In this document: one piece after another, positions 10,169-21,993 of the stretch
How the letters are laid out: each line of letters begins with the position of its first letter
Numbering within the stretch: the first letter of the stretch is position 1
Source of the DNA: Miscanthus floridulus
Lineage: Eukaryota > Streptophyta > Magnoliopsida > Poales > Poaceae
DNA: 64,000 nucleotides
Assembly (NCBI RefSeq): GCF_019320115.1
Contig: NC_089581.1
Location: 66,296,033-66,360,032 of the forward strand
Direction: 5' to 3'
Notes under the pieces: model-generated
Database searches by the model: none
What the model was told of the DNA's origin: nothing
What the model saw: the letters and a program-made list of their open reading frames with translations, nothing else
Position numbers and translations under genes: made by a program

Positions 10169-11644
10169 CGCACCTGTGCACAATCGCCCTTGATGTAGAA
10201 CTGGGCATGTAGATGGTGCAGGGTCTTCTAAACGCCCTCATGCCCAACCGAGTGGGCAAGATCCAGCACGGTGGGCAGCAACGCCGACTGCGCCGGCACA
10301 AAGACGCGGGTGCCATGAAGAATGAGGCCATCCACGACACACCAAGGGGCGCCACGTTTAGCAGCGACCGAGTCCTGCAGTGCACGCAGCGCTGTGTCCC
10401 CATCGAGCTCATGGCGGAGGTTGTCGAAGAGGTCGAAGGATGGTCCTGACAGGACGTGGAGATGATCAGTAGCCTCATCACGCCGCGACAACACGTCTAC
10501 AACCACGTTCAGACGCCTCGGCCGAAACTCGACGGTGAAGTCATAGCCGAATAGCTTGGAGACCCCGCTGGTGTTGAGGCAGGGTGGAGAGGCGCTGGTC
10601 AAGGAGGAACTTGAGCGCATAGTGATCGGTGCGCACAACGAAGTGATGCCCCCATAAATAGGGCCTCCAATGACAAAAACACCTACACCAAACCAATTAG
10701 TTCTCGCTCGTACGCAGCTAGCTTCATGTGCCTTGGTGAGATTGGCCTGCTGAAGAACGCAATGGCACCCATGCCCTGGTGCAGCATAGCGCCAAAACCT
10801 GACCTGGAGGCATCATAGTCCACCGTGAAGGGTAGCTCGAAGTCCGGCAGTTGGAGAACCGGAGCCGCAGCCAGCGCTTGTTTCAGCGCCTTGAACACCG
10901 CCTCAGCCTCCTCTGACCATAGAAAAGTGTCCTTGCATAGGAGCTGCGTGAGGGGCGTAGTGATGGCGCCGAAGTTCTTGATGAAGCAGCGGTAGTAGCC
11001 CGCCAAGCCGAGGAAGCCATGGAGACCCCGCGCTGAGCGTGGCTGTGGCCACGACGTCACTGCTTCCACCTTGGACTGGTCCATGGCCACTCCATCCGTG
11101 GAAATGATGTGGCCTAGGTACATGACGGAGGACATGGTGAATGAACACTTGCTATGTTTGATGCGCAGCTGCTGTTTGTGCAACGCTGTTAGGATGGCCT
11201 TGACATGCTGGAGGTGCGACGTCCATGAAGGGTTGTAGATTAATATGTCATCGAAGAAAACCAACATGAACTTACATAGGTACGCCCAAAGGACCGTGTT
11301 CCTGAGGCTCTAGAACGTCGCTGGCGCATTGGTCAGGCCGAACGGCATGACCAAAACCTCGAAGTGCCCTGATACGTGTGGAAGGCCATCTTCTCGATGT
11401 CCTCAGCGTGCATCCAAACTTGATGGTAGCCCGAACGGAGATCCAACTTGGTGAAAAATTTGGCGCCTTTGAGTTCATCTAGGAGCTCCTCTACCACTGG
11501 AATGGGGAATTTGTCCTTGACTGTGCGGTCGTTGAGGGCGCAATAATCCACACAAAAGCACCAGGAGGAGTCTGGTTTCTTGACCAGTAGCACCGGCACT
11601 GAGAACACTGACGTACTTGGCCGGATGACACCCTGGGACAGCAT
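10169..11644 (-). pseudogene. RT, RNase H and start of integrase of the older gypsy element
   Basis: The minus strand reads the RT block GVIRPSTSVFSVPVLLVKKP and KLDLRSGYHQVWMHAEDIEK (11333-11644). After a frameshift near 11370 come LVMPFGLTNAPATF and FFDDILIYNPSWTSHLQHVK (10683-11267; both polymerase Asp residues kept), then YLGHIISTDGV and the RNase H part TVDYDASRSGFGAMLHQG. Further frameshifts separate GYDFTVEFRPRRLNVVVDVL (10228-10638) and the HHCC start. A stop (TAG, about 11310) and several frame changes make it nonfunctional. Confidence 0.85.
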
Positions 11645-11929
11645 AGCAACACACTGGGACTCGAGCTCCTCTTTTCTGTAGCTGTGGATACTGGTAGGGG
11701 CGGACTGCTACCGGCACCGTGTTGGTCTGCAGATGTATTCTGTGATCACATGAACGGACCGGTGGCAAGCCCTGGGGCTCGGCAAAGAGGTCCTCGAAGG
11801 ACTGCAGTAAGCGCTCCATCAGAGCTGGCCCATCTTGGTGAAGTGCATGGAGGCACTGAGTTGACTGTACGTCATGCCGTGTCAAGCTGATGCCACGCCA
11901 GAACACGCGGCGACCTCCACGTGAGAATG

Positions 11930-12250
11930 CCATGCACAAGTCATCGAAGTCCCAGAGGATGGGCCCCAACGTCCTCAGAAAACTGATGCCGAGGACCATG
12001 TCGTAGCCGTCAATCGGGATGGAGTAGCAGTCGATGGAGAACTATTCATCGGCGATGCGAATGATGATGTCCTTCACGAGGCCACGGCAGGCCATGCGGT
12101 CACCATTGGCGACGATGACCCCAGCGCCCATGCAGGGGTGGAACTGAAGGCCAACGCGTCGGGCGACGTCGCCCTGCACAAAATTGTGCGTGGACCCTAA
12201 ATCCAAGAGCGCAACAAACTACTCATTGCCAATCTGTATGTAGAGCTGCA
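11930..12250 (-). pseudogene. Aspartic protease of the older gypsy element
   Basis: The minus strand reads FVALLDLGSTHNFVQGDVAR, GVIVANGDRMACRGLVKDI and SIPIDGYDMVLGISFLRTLG. The family active site is LDSGSTHNF. Here the residue after the catalytic Asp is Leu, not Ser or Thr. A TAG codon (about 12042) interrupts the reading frame. Confidence 0.8.
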
Positions 12251-12407
12251 TGGTGTCTTCTGTACGGATGCCAGTAATGGCGTTGAGCGAGATCATGGGG
12301 CATCGAGGTTGAACGGCGGTGGTCTGCTACTGCAGGTGCTTCTGGCGCATCATCGGCGTCGTCTGGTTCCTCGACGATGTAGTCAGACGCCTCTAGATAA
12401 AAGAGTC

Positions 12408-13724
12408 AGGCGCACTTATGGCCACGAACATACTGCTCGTCACAGTTATAGCAGAGCCCCTGCTTGTGACGTTCGACCATCTCCTCAGGTGATAGCCGCT
12501 TGAAGGGGCGTGTTGTGGCTGTCTGCGCGGATGAAGCTGATGCCAAAGTCCCCTAGGAACCCGCCGGCGCGGTCAGTGCTGGTGCAGCACCCGCGTTGCA
12601 TCGAGGCGGTCGAGACGGCGGCACTGGCAAGGCAAGTGGGGAAGGAGCATTCCACCGCTCATACGCGCGTGCCAGCCGCATGGCACGCTGGAGATCTTGC
12701 GGGTCATGGAGCTCGATGTCGATGCGGATGTGGTTCGGAAGGCCGCCGATGAACAGTTGCGCCTGCTGGTACGGCGAGAGGCGGCCGACGTGCGCCATAC
12801 GCGCCTGGAACGCATCTAGGTACGCATCGACTAAGGACGTGAAGGGTAGGCGTGCTAGGTCCGCCAGGTGATTGGTACTGAGCGGGGGTCTAAAGCGCTG
12901 ATGACAAAGGCGCTTGAACTCTTCCCACTCGGGCCTGCCGGCGTCACGTTCTAGGATGGTGTACCACATCTGAGTCGTGCCGGTGAGGTGGTAGGACGTG
13001 AGCCAGACCCAATCAGTGTGGCAAGTCTGTTGGCCACGGAAAAACTGCTCACACTTGAGCAGCCAGCCGAGTGGGTCTGCCTTGACGTCATAGGTTGGGA
13101 AGGACAGCTTATGGTAGAGTGGAACAGCAGGGCCCTCCGGTTCCGGCGGTAGACAAGGCAGTGGCGGTGGTGTATGCATCGTGGCTGAAGGTGGCGGCGC
13201 AGCGACCCCTGCCCCTTGCACGATGGATGACAGGGAAGGCACGGGCGATGGCGAGTGCGGGAAGGAAATTTGGGTGATGGGAACACCCGTGGATGGCGGC
13301 GGCGACGGCAGGGACAGGGCCCCGTGATGGTGACTCTGGTGGTCGGCACTGGTGGTGCAGCCTGGAAAGGCGGCGTGGATAGCGGCAACTCTGAGATGGC
13401 CGGGGCCGACGTAGGCAGCCTCGGAATGCCGCCATAACCCGGCAGCCCGTACTGGAAGAACGGCTGCACCGAAGACGAGGGCCGGCGCTCCACAACAGCG
13501 AGACACATGGAGATGTCCCCCATCTGGCGTTGCATCGCGTAGATGGTCGTCATCAAGGCGTTGAAGGCCTCGGTGGGAGATGCTGGGGTCGCGGACTGCG
13601 AACTGAGCAGCGACGCGGTGGTGGCAAAGATGGGCGCAGAGGTGGTGAGCACAGGGAACGCGGAGGTGGTGGCGGCAGCGGTGGTTGGAACGACGGCGGC
13701 GGCTGATGAACCAGGACCAAACAT
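12408..13724 (-). pseudogene. Gag of the older gypsy element, with zinc knuckle, frameshifted
   Basis: Translation probably began at the ATG read on the minus strand at 13724 (MFGPGSSAAAVVP), just inside the LTR. The Ala/Ser/Thr-rich N-terminal part includes AFNALMTTIYAMQRQMGDIS. A frame change near 13310-13330 leads to the retrotransposon gag domain (LSFPTYDVKADPLGWLLKCE, EWEEFKRLCHQRFRPPL, AQLFIGGLPNHIRIDIE). A CX2CX4HX4C zinc knuckle (LCYNCDEQYVRGHKCA) is read at about 12408-12460. The longer open frame reaching 13911 runs back into the LTR and is not the start. Confidence 0.8.
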
Positions 13725-13738
13725 GGTTGATACCAGAT

Positions 13739-14172
13739 TGTTGGAGCTTAAAGATCTGAGGGCGTAGGAGTGCGAGAGGGGAGGCCTGGGCTTGAAACCC
13801 CAGTGACGAACTGGCGGCGCCATGCTCGGCGCCTGGCTGAGAACTCGGCGACAACAGGAAGACATGAACAGTAACACCCGGGGGCCCAAGGGGAGATAAA
13901 CTCAATCCCAAGCTAAAAATCTATTACTTTAGAATGTTTGACACTTATACCAACTCAATAACAAATCTCTCATGAATCTAAGGGCTAACAAACTCGACTT
14001 AACAAACTCCAACCAAAATAGCAATCCTGATAACTGACTCCTACTGAATCGGCTGAAACCAAACTGGCTCCCACGCCTGGACCCTGGTGACCGCACCCTG
14101 GTGCATGCCTCCGCATGACTTGCTCAGCCACTCTTCTTGTTACGGCGCTGGTACACTTTTCCCACCATAACA
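13739..14172 (-). repeat. 5' LTR of the older gypsy element
   Basis: On the minus strand the 434-bp segment starts TGTTATGGTGGG and ends GCTCCAACA. It is followed directly by a degenerate tRNA-Met-like primer site, TGGTATCAACC. Only one copy is in the window. Confidence 0.75.
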
Positions 14173-16038
14173 CTTCATTTCCAAGCGCATCCTGCAGAGT
14201 GAAAAAACAGCATGGCATGCAATTAATTCCTGAGCTAGAATAAAGTATGATAATAAGCAAATAGGTGCAGGAGCAGATAATGAGGCAATTGACGGAAAGT
14301 AAAATCGCTTGTAGAAGAGTACATAGTGGAAGACATAAGCTGAAGCAATCCAAGAACTTTTTGGACTGATTATGTATGCCATGTTTATATCCTGAATATT
14401 TTTTGTACCTTGAGCTCTATTCAGAAATACTAACCATCAGTCAACTCTTTTAGTAGGTCAAAAAGAGAAATTGCAATGTCCAGTCTTTTAGTAGGCCAAA
14501 GCCAACCATTTCTTTTAAATAGAAAAGGAACATGACATATACTGAGTACAAATACTAACCACCAGTGAGCTCTTCTTACCAGCTCCGGCACCACAAGTTC
14601 ATAAGGTCTGTTCTAGCAAAAGTGAACATATATATAGCTGCAGCCTCTTGTTCTATAATGGAAGGAGGTTCACCACAACCTGAGCACACATAAAAAAAAT
14701 AGAGCAAAACATAATTACAGGAACAGTCACATAGACCAGGCATAATAGGTGAATCCATATATCAACTCGTGCTACAGCAAATGGAGGCAGACTTGCCGAT
14801 TCGAACCCAAGAACGAACCGGCTGGAAATGTAGACATTTAAGAGCCTATAGAATTATCACTTTAGTATAATTTAAATCTGATAGAGCACAAGAAATATAC
14901 ACACACTGGAAAAGGTTAAGAGCAGTTCATTAAAATGAGAAAGCGAACCTTTGATGTAAAAAGGTATACTCTTAGCATTGTGAGCACCTTGATAATTGAC
15001 TATATGTAAGCATGGTTGCAGCGTCTACGTATCCTTCAGTTTGATGGCATGGTCCTGTTCCGATCCTGTCGGCAGTGAAAAGGTGTCGAGTTCCAAACGT
15101 AGTAGAGTAATTTAGAGGTTTATAAATATGAGGAAATGCTATTTATTTTTCAGCGCACTTTTGATCACCGTGGAATCCCCTTAGACATAACCTGATGCTA
15201 ATATTTGTCCTTGAGAATTTACATTAGGTGACTTGTTGGTGTTTAGCTGAGGAACATTTTGGTGGGCTTTGTTAAAAATTAATAGTATCAGAAATAAGTT
15301 TTCGTACATGATTATGGAACATTTAACTCAGGTATCTGGTGTAACAGCACATGAGACCTGAAAGAATCGAGTTTTAAATCATGGGGTGGAGGGGAACCAT
15401 AGTATGAGGTGTGTTGCCTACCATTTGGTACAGTACAAAACTGGGCGTGCTGCCAATGTTAAAAATATAAATGCCTAGGCAATTCTATGATCAATTAAAG
15501 GAAAGGAATCGATCAGTTCAAGGCGTTTGCCTAAAAATAGATGGGCTTAACAACAACGTGAATAATTCAATAATGTAATCGTAGTTCTAAACTGAAGAAA
15601 ATCAGTGCAACTATATTGGTGTAATGAGGTATCAGCAAACTCCAAAAGATCACAAACATAGGTTTTCTGAAATTATGATCTCACATTCCATGCAGAAATA
15701 ATCGTAAACGAATAACAAAAAAGAAACACAACCAATAGGCCGAATAATACAATAACACTCAGTGGCGAATCCAGCCAGCGAAACGACCTAGGGTGGACTT
15801 GTACTATAAATTTTTGGCTACCAACGACAACATGCATGTTTTCGGCAAAAAATGTAGAACAACCAACAAGAATCAATATGTTACCTTTTAATAATGGAAT
15901 TATCAGTAATAAATGTTTCAATAGAGTAACGAAGTACAAAACCTGTCAATTTTAAGACAAGTCAATTAGAAAATGACATTGATCATAAAAGTATTGAAGA
16001 ATGTAAAAAAGACATCTAGACATACCTTTCCTAAAACA
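14173..16038. other. Intergenic DNA without recognised genes
   Basis: This is AT-rich sequence with no coding frame over 90 codons. I recognise no domain, RNA gene or element boundary. Confidence 0.5.
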
Positions 16039-16240
16039 CTAACAACATCTAGGGCGCTTTGAAGGTGGTAAACTCGTCTTCCTATCATTTATGGATTGGA
16101 AAGTCTTCTTAATTTTCTTAGGATCAAGCCCTCTAAAAATCTCCTTCTCAATGTAGCACAAAATCAAGTCATTAAGCCAATCAGACAATCTGTAATCAAA
16201 CAAATAATCAAGCTTTGTGCGTCTTTGCATCTGGTGTGCA
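16039..16240 (-). pseudogene. C-terminal fragment of a hAT/TTF-type transposase
   Basis: The minus strand reads LSDWLNDLILCYIEKEIFRG, then DPKKIKKTFQSINDRKTSLP, and a terminal KRPRCC. This is the pattern of the extreme C-terminus of plant hAT-derived TTF zinc finger proteins (LN-D-L-CYIEK-IF, then a QxxxxRK tail). An acceptor-like TTTTCAG lies just upstream (about 16250). No other exon of the gene is recognisable, so it is a relic. The identification rests on this short motif alone. Confidence 0.55.
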
Positions 16241-16430
16241 TTAGATAGCTGAAAACGGAGTTATGAATTAAAAGATGTGAACATTTTAATTATATATGAA
16301 ACTACCAAGGAGACGCGTGTACGGTATATTCTAAGTGAGATGGTGAAAAAGGATAAACAATAGTAATATTTACCACTCACAAAACGAGTTATTTTAATAA
16401 TTCAATTTCATTTTACTGCATAATGGCATA

Positions 16431-16566
16431 GGAATAATGTTAATTATATAATATACCGTAAGTGAAATATTGAAATAGCATTAATTTAAATTTGTATAGG
16501 AATAATGTTAATTATATACTACACCGTAAGTGAAATATTGAAATAGCATTAATTTAAATTTGTAGT
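16431..16566. repeat. 68-bp tandem duplication (two copies)
   Basis: Copies at 16431-16498 and 16499-16566 each begin GGAATAATGTTAATTATATA and differ at only a few bases. The unit is AT-rich and noncoding. Confidence 0.9.
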
Positions 16567-16788
16567 AGTCAACATACTATTTATTGGGCTGACATGATTA
16601 GAATTCATTTATTCAAGGATATAGATAAAAAAATATAGAGGAGTCAAACATAATTAAAGGCTTGAATGGTATTATAAAAAGAGAAAAAAAAAACTTAAGA
16701 GGTGCTACCCGAGATATGGCAATGTTGGAATAAATGGAATTTTAGAGATAAAATCAAAGGCTCAATTATTGCACAAGCATGACATGAC

Positions 16789-16812
16789 ATATATATATAT
16801 ATATATATATAT
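16789..16812. repeat. (AT)n microsatellite
   Basis: About 12 AT units in AT-rich intergenic DNA. Confidence 0.95.
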
Positions 16813-17218
16813 GTCAAATGTGAGACATTTTTCTGAGTGTCTTTATAAAAAAGGAGTATTTATTTGATAAAAAAATAAGGGATTAAAGGTGCACCTTTTC
16901 AATAGTAGTCTCTCTCTATTAATTCATATTACCAGCAGCTGGACGCTCCGTGTCCTATACTCGGCCACAGCTTTCCTTCAGTAGGGGAGCATGCACAAGC
17001 GGACGGAGGACACGAATCAGGCAGCTGCAGATGGTGGCCGGTGACGGGCACCTGCGCTTGGATAACATAGGACAGATGAACATGCAGGGGCCTTACCTGA
17101 TTTTGTCGGCAGTATAAACAGGTGTGTAATTTGGTTTGCGGAGTCGCCTCATACTTGATGAGACGATGTATCATGAGTTAATTTTAGTGGAGTCAATCCA
17201 TTTCTCGTGCATATATAC

Positions 17219-17332
17219 TAATGGTTAGTTCATGAGGAATGGAGTGACGATGGATAACTCATTCTATTCTATAAACTAATAAAAAAATAAAGAATGAGAA
17301 TAAGATGGATTACCCGTTCCTCAAACCAAACA
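17219..17332. mobile_element. Possible Tourist-like MITE
   Basis: The left part (GAGGAATGG...GGATAACTCATTCT) and the reverse complement of the right part (GAGGAACGGG...ATCCATCTTATTCTCATTCT) resemble each other. The right end reads toward GGTTTGAGGAACGG, as in many grass PIF/Harbinger MITEs. The ends and target duplication were not resolved. Confidence 0.4.
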
Positions 17333-18450
17333 CATGACAAAGGGAGACGCTTCGGTGTTGTTTGCAGTGACGAAGGGAAAAGGCTCTCGACAGCCGAGAA
17401 AATCAAGGGCAACGGTGGAGGTGGAGCAGACGGCGACGGCTTGATGCAGGATAAGGGCACGGCTATTGTCGGCTATGCAAATCGATGCAGATAAAAGGCG
17501 ACTCGTGTGCAGCGGTTTGCTCTCTATGATTGGCGGCGTCAAGCTCGTCTGTGTTGGCCTGCCGCCTGTGTAGATTCCGACTTTGGCCCTCTGGCAGTGA
17601 AACAAGGGGAGGTCATGGGGCTTTTCAGGCTGTTGGCTATTGGGATTTGGGGCACGACGGCCCATGAGCAAGGTGAGCATGGTGCACTGCGGCAAACAAA
17701 GAAAGAAAAAAAAGTACCTATTAATAGTTCTGCGCATATATTATCTTAAATAAAACAAACAGATATTACTTCTAATAAGCAAGCAAAAATAAAAGTGAAG
17801 CGGCATGAATCCTTCAATCATTTATATGAAAAAGCTACCTGTGACGATCAGTAAACCTTAATTCTGACCGTTAGTATCTCTAAAATAAAGTAAATGATAT
17901 AGCATTCTCATGACATTTCATTTCAAATAAAGTCCATATTTTGCTATTTGGAAGACTAACCATTGCAGGTGTCCAAGCAATCAATTACCATGGAGCTGCA
18001 TCTCGTGATGAGCAGAAAAAGTAGCTTATTCTGATTCACTTCACACATGCACATAATCACTGTATGCATACAGTTTATCATAGAGAATCATAGATAATCA
18101 ATTTCAGTCATAGGATCACTTCTCACAAAAAAAAACATTTTAACAGAGAATGAATCTGGAGCAAAAATATAGTTTATTTTAAGATACCAGGAGTATTGTG
18201 TCAAATATGGTTCATTACTCGACATTGTTGCATTTGGCCCCAATTAAATTGAAAGGCAAGCATACCGGTGCTAGAATTCACCATCGACCAGACGCCTCAA
18301 GTGTATCCATCTCTCTGATAATTATATCTCTATACATTGAAAGGCGCTACTGCAAAAATCCACCGGCATCGGTCTATCGCCGGTACTGTTTAGCCGCGGT
18401 GATCTCGCACCGGATCGGATGACGACACTGACGACGACGACACACATTCA
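17333..18450. other. Intergenic DNA without recognised genes
   Basis: A few short open frames on both strands show no recognisable motif. Nothing else is seen. Confidence 0.45.
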
Positions 18451-18530
18451 GCCCGTTCGCTAGTTGGTTTCAGCCATGACTTATCAGTCAGTTAACAATA
18501 TTTTTCTCTCACAACGAACCAGCACTGGCC
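18451..18530. mobile_element. Partial hAT-type MITE (same family as 23392-23513)
   Basis: It contains GCCCGTTCGCTAGTTGGTTT, CAGCCATGACTTATCAGTCA and TTTTTCTCTCACAACGAACC. These are the internal landmarks of the small hAT MITE family also seen at 23392-23513 and 30511-30571. The right terminus is missing or diverged. Confidence 0.55.
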
Positions 18531-19087
18531 ATCCCAGAAATCAACCAAAGAAAACAAAAAGCCGATTAATTCCAAGCGAGAGACATCAGGCACGTCGTGC
18601 GTACTGTACGTGCATGCAATCGCGCGCCAACACGATGCTCCGACACCGAGTCCCACCACCAATTGACGCTTCGTGCCCGCCCAATAACCCCTGCAGCTGG
18701 ACCTGCGCTCGCGAAACGCCGAACGCGACCAATCAACCCTGACGTACGTCCTATGTATCGGCCCGCTGATCCCGCTATCTTAACTTGCATATATTTGCTC
18801 CACACTTTCACAGGCACCGCATACACTAGAGAGAGAACGCATATCTGGGCACAAAGCCCAAGCCCGTGAGCCCGGCACGGAGCCCGCTATTTAGGCCCTG
18901 CCCTAGCCTGGCCCGGCCCAAAGGTCAATAGGCCCGGGCTGGCATGGCATGGGGGTGCAGGCCGTGCTTGGGCCGCACCCTAGGCCCACAAGCCAGCACA
19001 ACACGGCCCGCAAAATAACGGCAGGCCCGTAGCGGCCCAACGGCAAGCAGGCCGGCGGACGCCGGCCCAAGAACTCCCCCCTCCTCC

Positions 19088-19096
19088 CCATATATA
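19088..19096 (+). promoter_or_regulatory. TATA box of the hAT transposase gene
   Basis: CATATATAAACC lies downstream of the GC-rich subterminal region and about 560 bp before the transposase ATG. Behind it come a pyrimidine-rich leader with CCCTAACCCTAA telo-box-like motifs (about 19135 and 19488) and a 5' UTR intron ending TTCTTTGCAG at about 19599. Confidence 0.6.
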
Positions 19097-19653
19097 AACC
19101 GCGAAACCCCCCCCCCCCGCGGCCCCCACCCCCACCCTAACCCTAATCCCATTCCCCTCCCAACCGCTGCCGCACTCGACACCCGCTCGGTCGCTCGTCG
19201 CCACTCGCCTCCTCTCGTCGATCCATCTTCGCCGCCGGTGCGACCGTCGTCCTTGGATCCGGTGATATCGCCGCCGCTCCATCACCTCTTCCTGAGTTCC
19301 CTGCTCCCTCAGTCCCTCTCCGTCTTCCTTTTTACTCCTTCTCCTCTGTTTGTCGATGAACATGTGAGTCCGCCTCCCCGTCTCTCTTCCGTCGTCGCTC
19401 GCCGTCCTTCTTAATCCCGTCTTGCCCTTGTGTGGCCCTCGTCTTCTCCGGCGCCGAGCTCCGGTTGCGCAGGCAAGTCCATCCCCATTCGTAACCCTAA
19501 CCCTAGCCCCTAGATCTATACGTTTCTCAGTGTTTTGATTCTATTTTTGGGATCATTTTCTCATCCTTTTCTTCTTTTCGTGTTCTTTTTCTTTGCAGGT
19601 CTGTTGCCGATGCCTCGTCGTCAACTAGCCTTGGCGTAGATGGACGACGGGCA

Positions 19654-21993
19654 ATGGCACCGCGGCCAAGCCATAGCCGCGCACCGTTGAGGAACGGTGC
19701 TGGAGTTCAGCCGTCCGCGGCCGAGGGCCCCATGGCGTGTGACCCGCAGGGCGACGATGCCATGTTCCCTGTGACTGGCGACGATGACTTGGTTGCGGCT
19801 GGGCTGTCCCCGGAGCACGACGACGACGTCCGTGACCCCTTTGCGGTGTTTGATGACGCCACCCGCGGGACACAGCCGGCGATCGACGTCGATGCCGTCG
19901 ATGCAGGGGCAACGGGGACAGGGACGGTGGACTCCAACACCCACTCCAACAACACTGGTGTTAATGGTAATGCTGATGGTAATGGTACTCGTACTCCTTT
20001 CTCTGGTGCTGTTTCTAGACTTGATAAGCGCAAGTCTAAGTGCTGGGGTGACTTTGAGGAGGTTTATGAGAAGATTAATGGTGTCGATGTGCGTGTTAGA
20101 GCTATATGTAAGATGTGTAGAACTGTGTTGAGTGCTAGATCTGCTGCTGGTACTGGTCACATTCTTAGGCACCAAAAATCTTGCAAATAGAAACTTGATA
20201 ATGCTTCTAGGGTTTAGTCTCGACTAGCTTTTAATGCTGATGGGTCTTTGCATAATTGGAACTATGATCCTGCTGTTGCTAGAACTGAACTGTGTAGATT
20301 GATTGCTAGGCTTGATCTTCCTCTTGGTTTTGGTGACATTGATGCATTTGAGGAATATATTAAAAATTCTCATAACCCAAGATTTGTTAGATCATCTAGA
20401 AGAACCACCACTAGTGATCTAGATAAGTTATTTACTGAACGTCGTGCTATGATTAGGAACTGTGTGCATGCTTCTGCATCTGTTGCTTTGACTTCTGACA
20501 TATGGTCTGGTAATGCTAAAGAGGATTACATATATGTTGTTGCTCACTATGTGAATGCTGATTGGGAATTGCAAAAGAAGATTGTTGGTCTTAGGTTGAT
20601 TCAAGTTAAGCATTCTGGTGAAAACATTTCTGCTTCCATTGCATCTGTTGTTGAGGAGTATGGCTTGGTTGATAAAATCTTTTTTATCACTTTAGATAAT
20701 GCATCTTCTAATGCTAAGGCTATGAAAACTTTGACACCCATGTTTGCTAGTTATCTTGGTTGTGATCCTGCACCTGATGATCCTGCACCTGGTTACAGTC
20801 TTGTGCATCAACGCTGTGCTTGTCACATTATTAATCTGATAGTCAAATCTGGACTAAAAAGAATCAAACCTTATATAGAGGATTTTAGAACTACAATTAA
20901 TTTCTTGAACTCCTCTAATCAAAGAATTGCTATGTTTAAAAACTACTGTGAAGCTAAAGGTATGAGACCTAGAAAATTTGGCTTAGACATGGATGTTAGA
21001 TGGAATTCTACTTATCTCATGCTAAAACATTTGGTTCCTTACAGTGAAGTATTTTCTGTGTTCATAAATTCAAATTATGGTTCTGCACTATTGTCTCCAG
21101 CCCATTGGCACGTGGCTGGGAAAATATTGGAGTTCCTGGAAGTATTTTATGACTCTACTGTTACACTGTCTGATGTTTATTATCCTACCAGTCCTCTTGT
21201 GCTGCACCATGTTCTGAAGATTGCAACCCATTTGCATGCATGTGAAAGGGATGTTAATCTTAGACCCTTTGTGTACCCTATGCAGCATAAATTTCTTAAG
21301 TATTGGAAGGACATTCCTCTCTTATACTCATTTGCATTTATTCTTGACCCTAGAGCTAAGCTTAGAGGTATGCAAAGGGTCCCCCATTTACTTACTGAAT
21401 ATACTGGTACTGATTACACTACTTACTATGCTGATTTGAAAACTGAGTTGCATAAAATGTTTAAGAAATATTTGAGAAAGTTTGGTGCAACCAGGTCACA
21501 AAGGGTTGCTGGTCCTACCCCACCCACTGGTAAGAGAAAACAGGCTTGGGGGGTAATTTTTGGAGGATCAGGTCTGCCTGGTCCTTCCAGTGGTACTGCC
21601 TGTTCTTCTTCTCACTCTACTGCTTCTGAACTTTCAAGCTATTTGGACAGCGACTGCATAACTGCTTATGAGGATGGTTTTGACATTCTTCTGTGGTGGA
21701 AGGACCACAAACTAACCTATCCCATCCTGGCTATTATGGCCAGAGATATCATGTCAGTTCCTGTTTCCACTTGTTCTTCAGAGTCTTGTTTCAGCTTAGT
21801 AGGGAGGATCCTAGAAGAACGGCGCCGGAGCTTGAAACCAGAACATGTTGAGATGCTAACCTTGTTGAAGGACTGGGAGCTAGGAGAGAAGAGGGAACAA
21901 CATGAAGCTGCTGATACCAAGGAAATTGAAGATGCATTCGAGAATCTGTTCCTGGATGAACCAGAAGGTGAAGATGATGCATCTGGTGGCTAA
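19654..21993 (+). pseudogene. hAT (Ac-like) transposase with two in-frame TAG codons
   Basis: The transposase would bind the element ends and cut and paste it. One frame runs from ATG 19654 to the TAA at 21991 (779 codons including two stops). Order: an acidic N-terminal region; a BED zinc finger (CWGDF, ICKMC, GHILRHQKSC; 20041-20187); the RNase H-like catalytic domain with ALTSDIWSGN, CACHIINLIVKSGL and VRWNSTYLML; and the C-terminal hATC dimerisation domain (YPILAIMARDIMSVPVS, SCFSLVGRILEERRRSLKPE; from about 21718). Stops at 20188 and 20215 lie between the BED finger and the catalytic part. Both would become CAG (Gln) by one T-to-C change. The 581-codon frame downstream of them is open. 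Everything else looks full length, so inactivation was recent. Confidence 0.93.

Larger units (their letters stand above)
10169..14172 (-). mobile_element. Older short-LTR Ty3/gypsy element (Reina-like?), minus strand, cut by the Tat element
   Basis: The element has a 434-bp 5' LTR at 13739-14172, then gag, zinc knuckle, protease, RT and RNase H on the minus strand. The polyprotein stops in the integrase zinc-binding domain (GHEGV...[12 protein letters not shown]) where the Tat LTR starts at 10168. The remaining integrase and 3' LTR would lie to the left of the Tat element, outside the window. Short LTRs and the tRNA-Met-like PBS suggest the Reina group, but this is tentative. Confidence 0.8.

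Noticed and set aside
12951..13911. Gag frames of the older gypsy element starting inside the LTR (to 13911 and 13889)
   Set aside because: The true start is after the LTR (about 13724). The upstream open part is LTR sequence.
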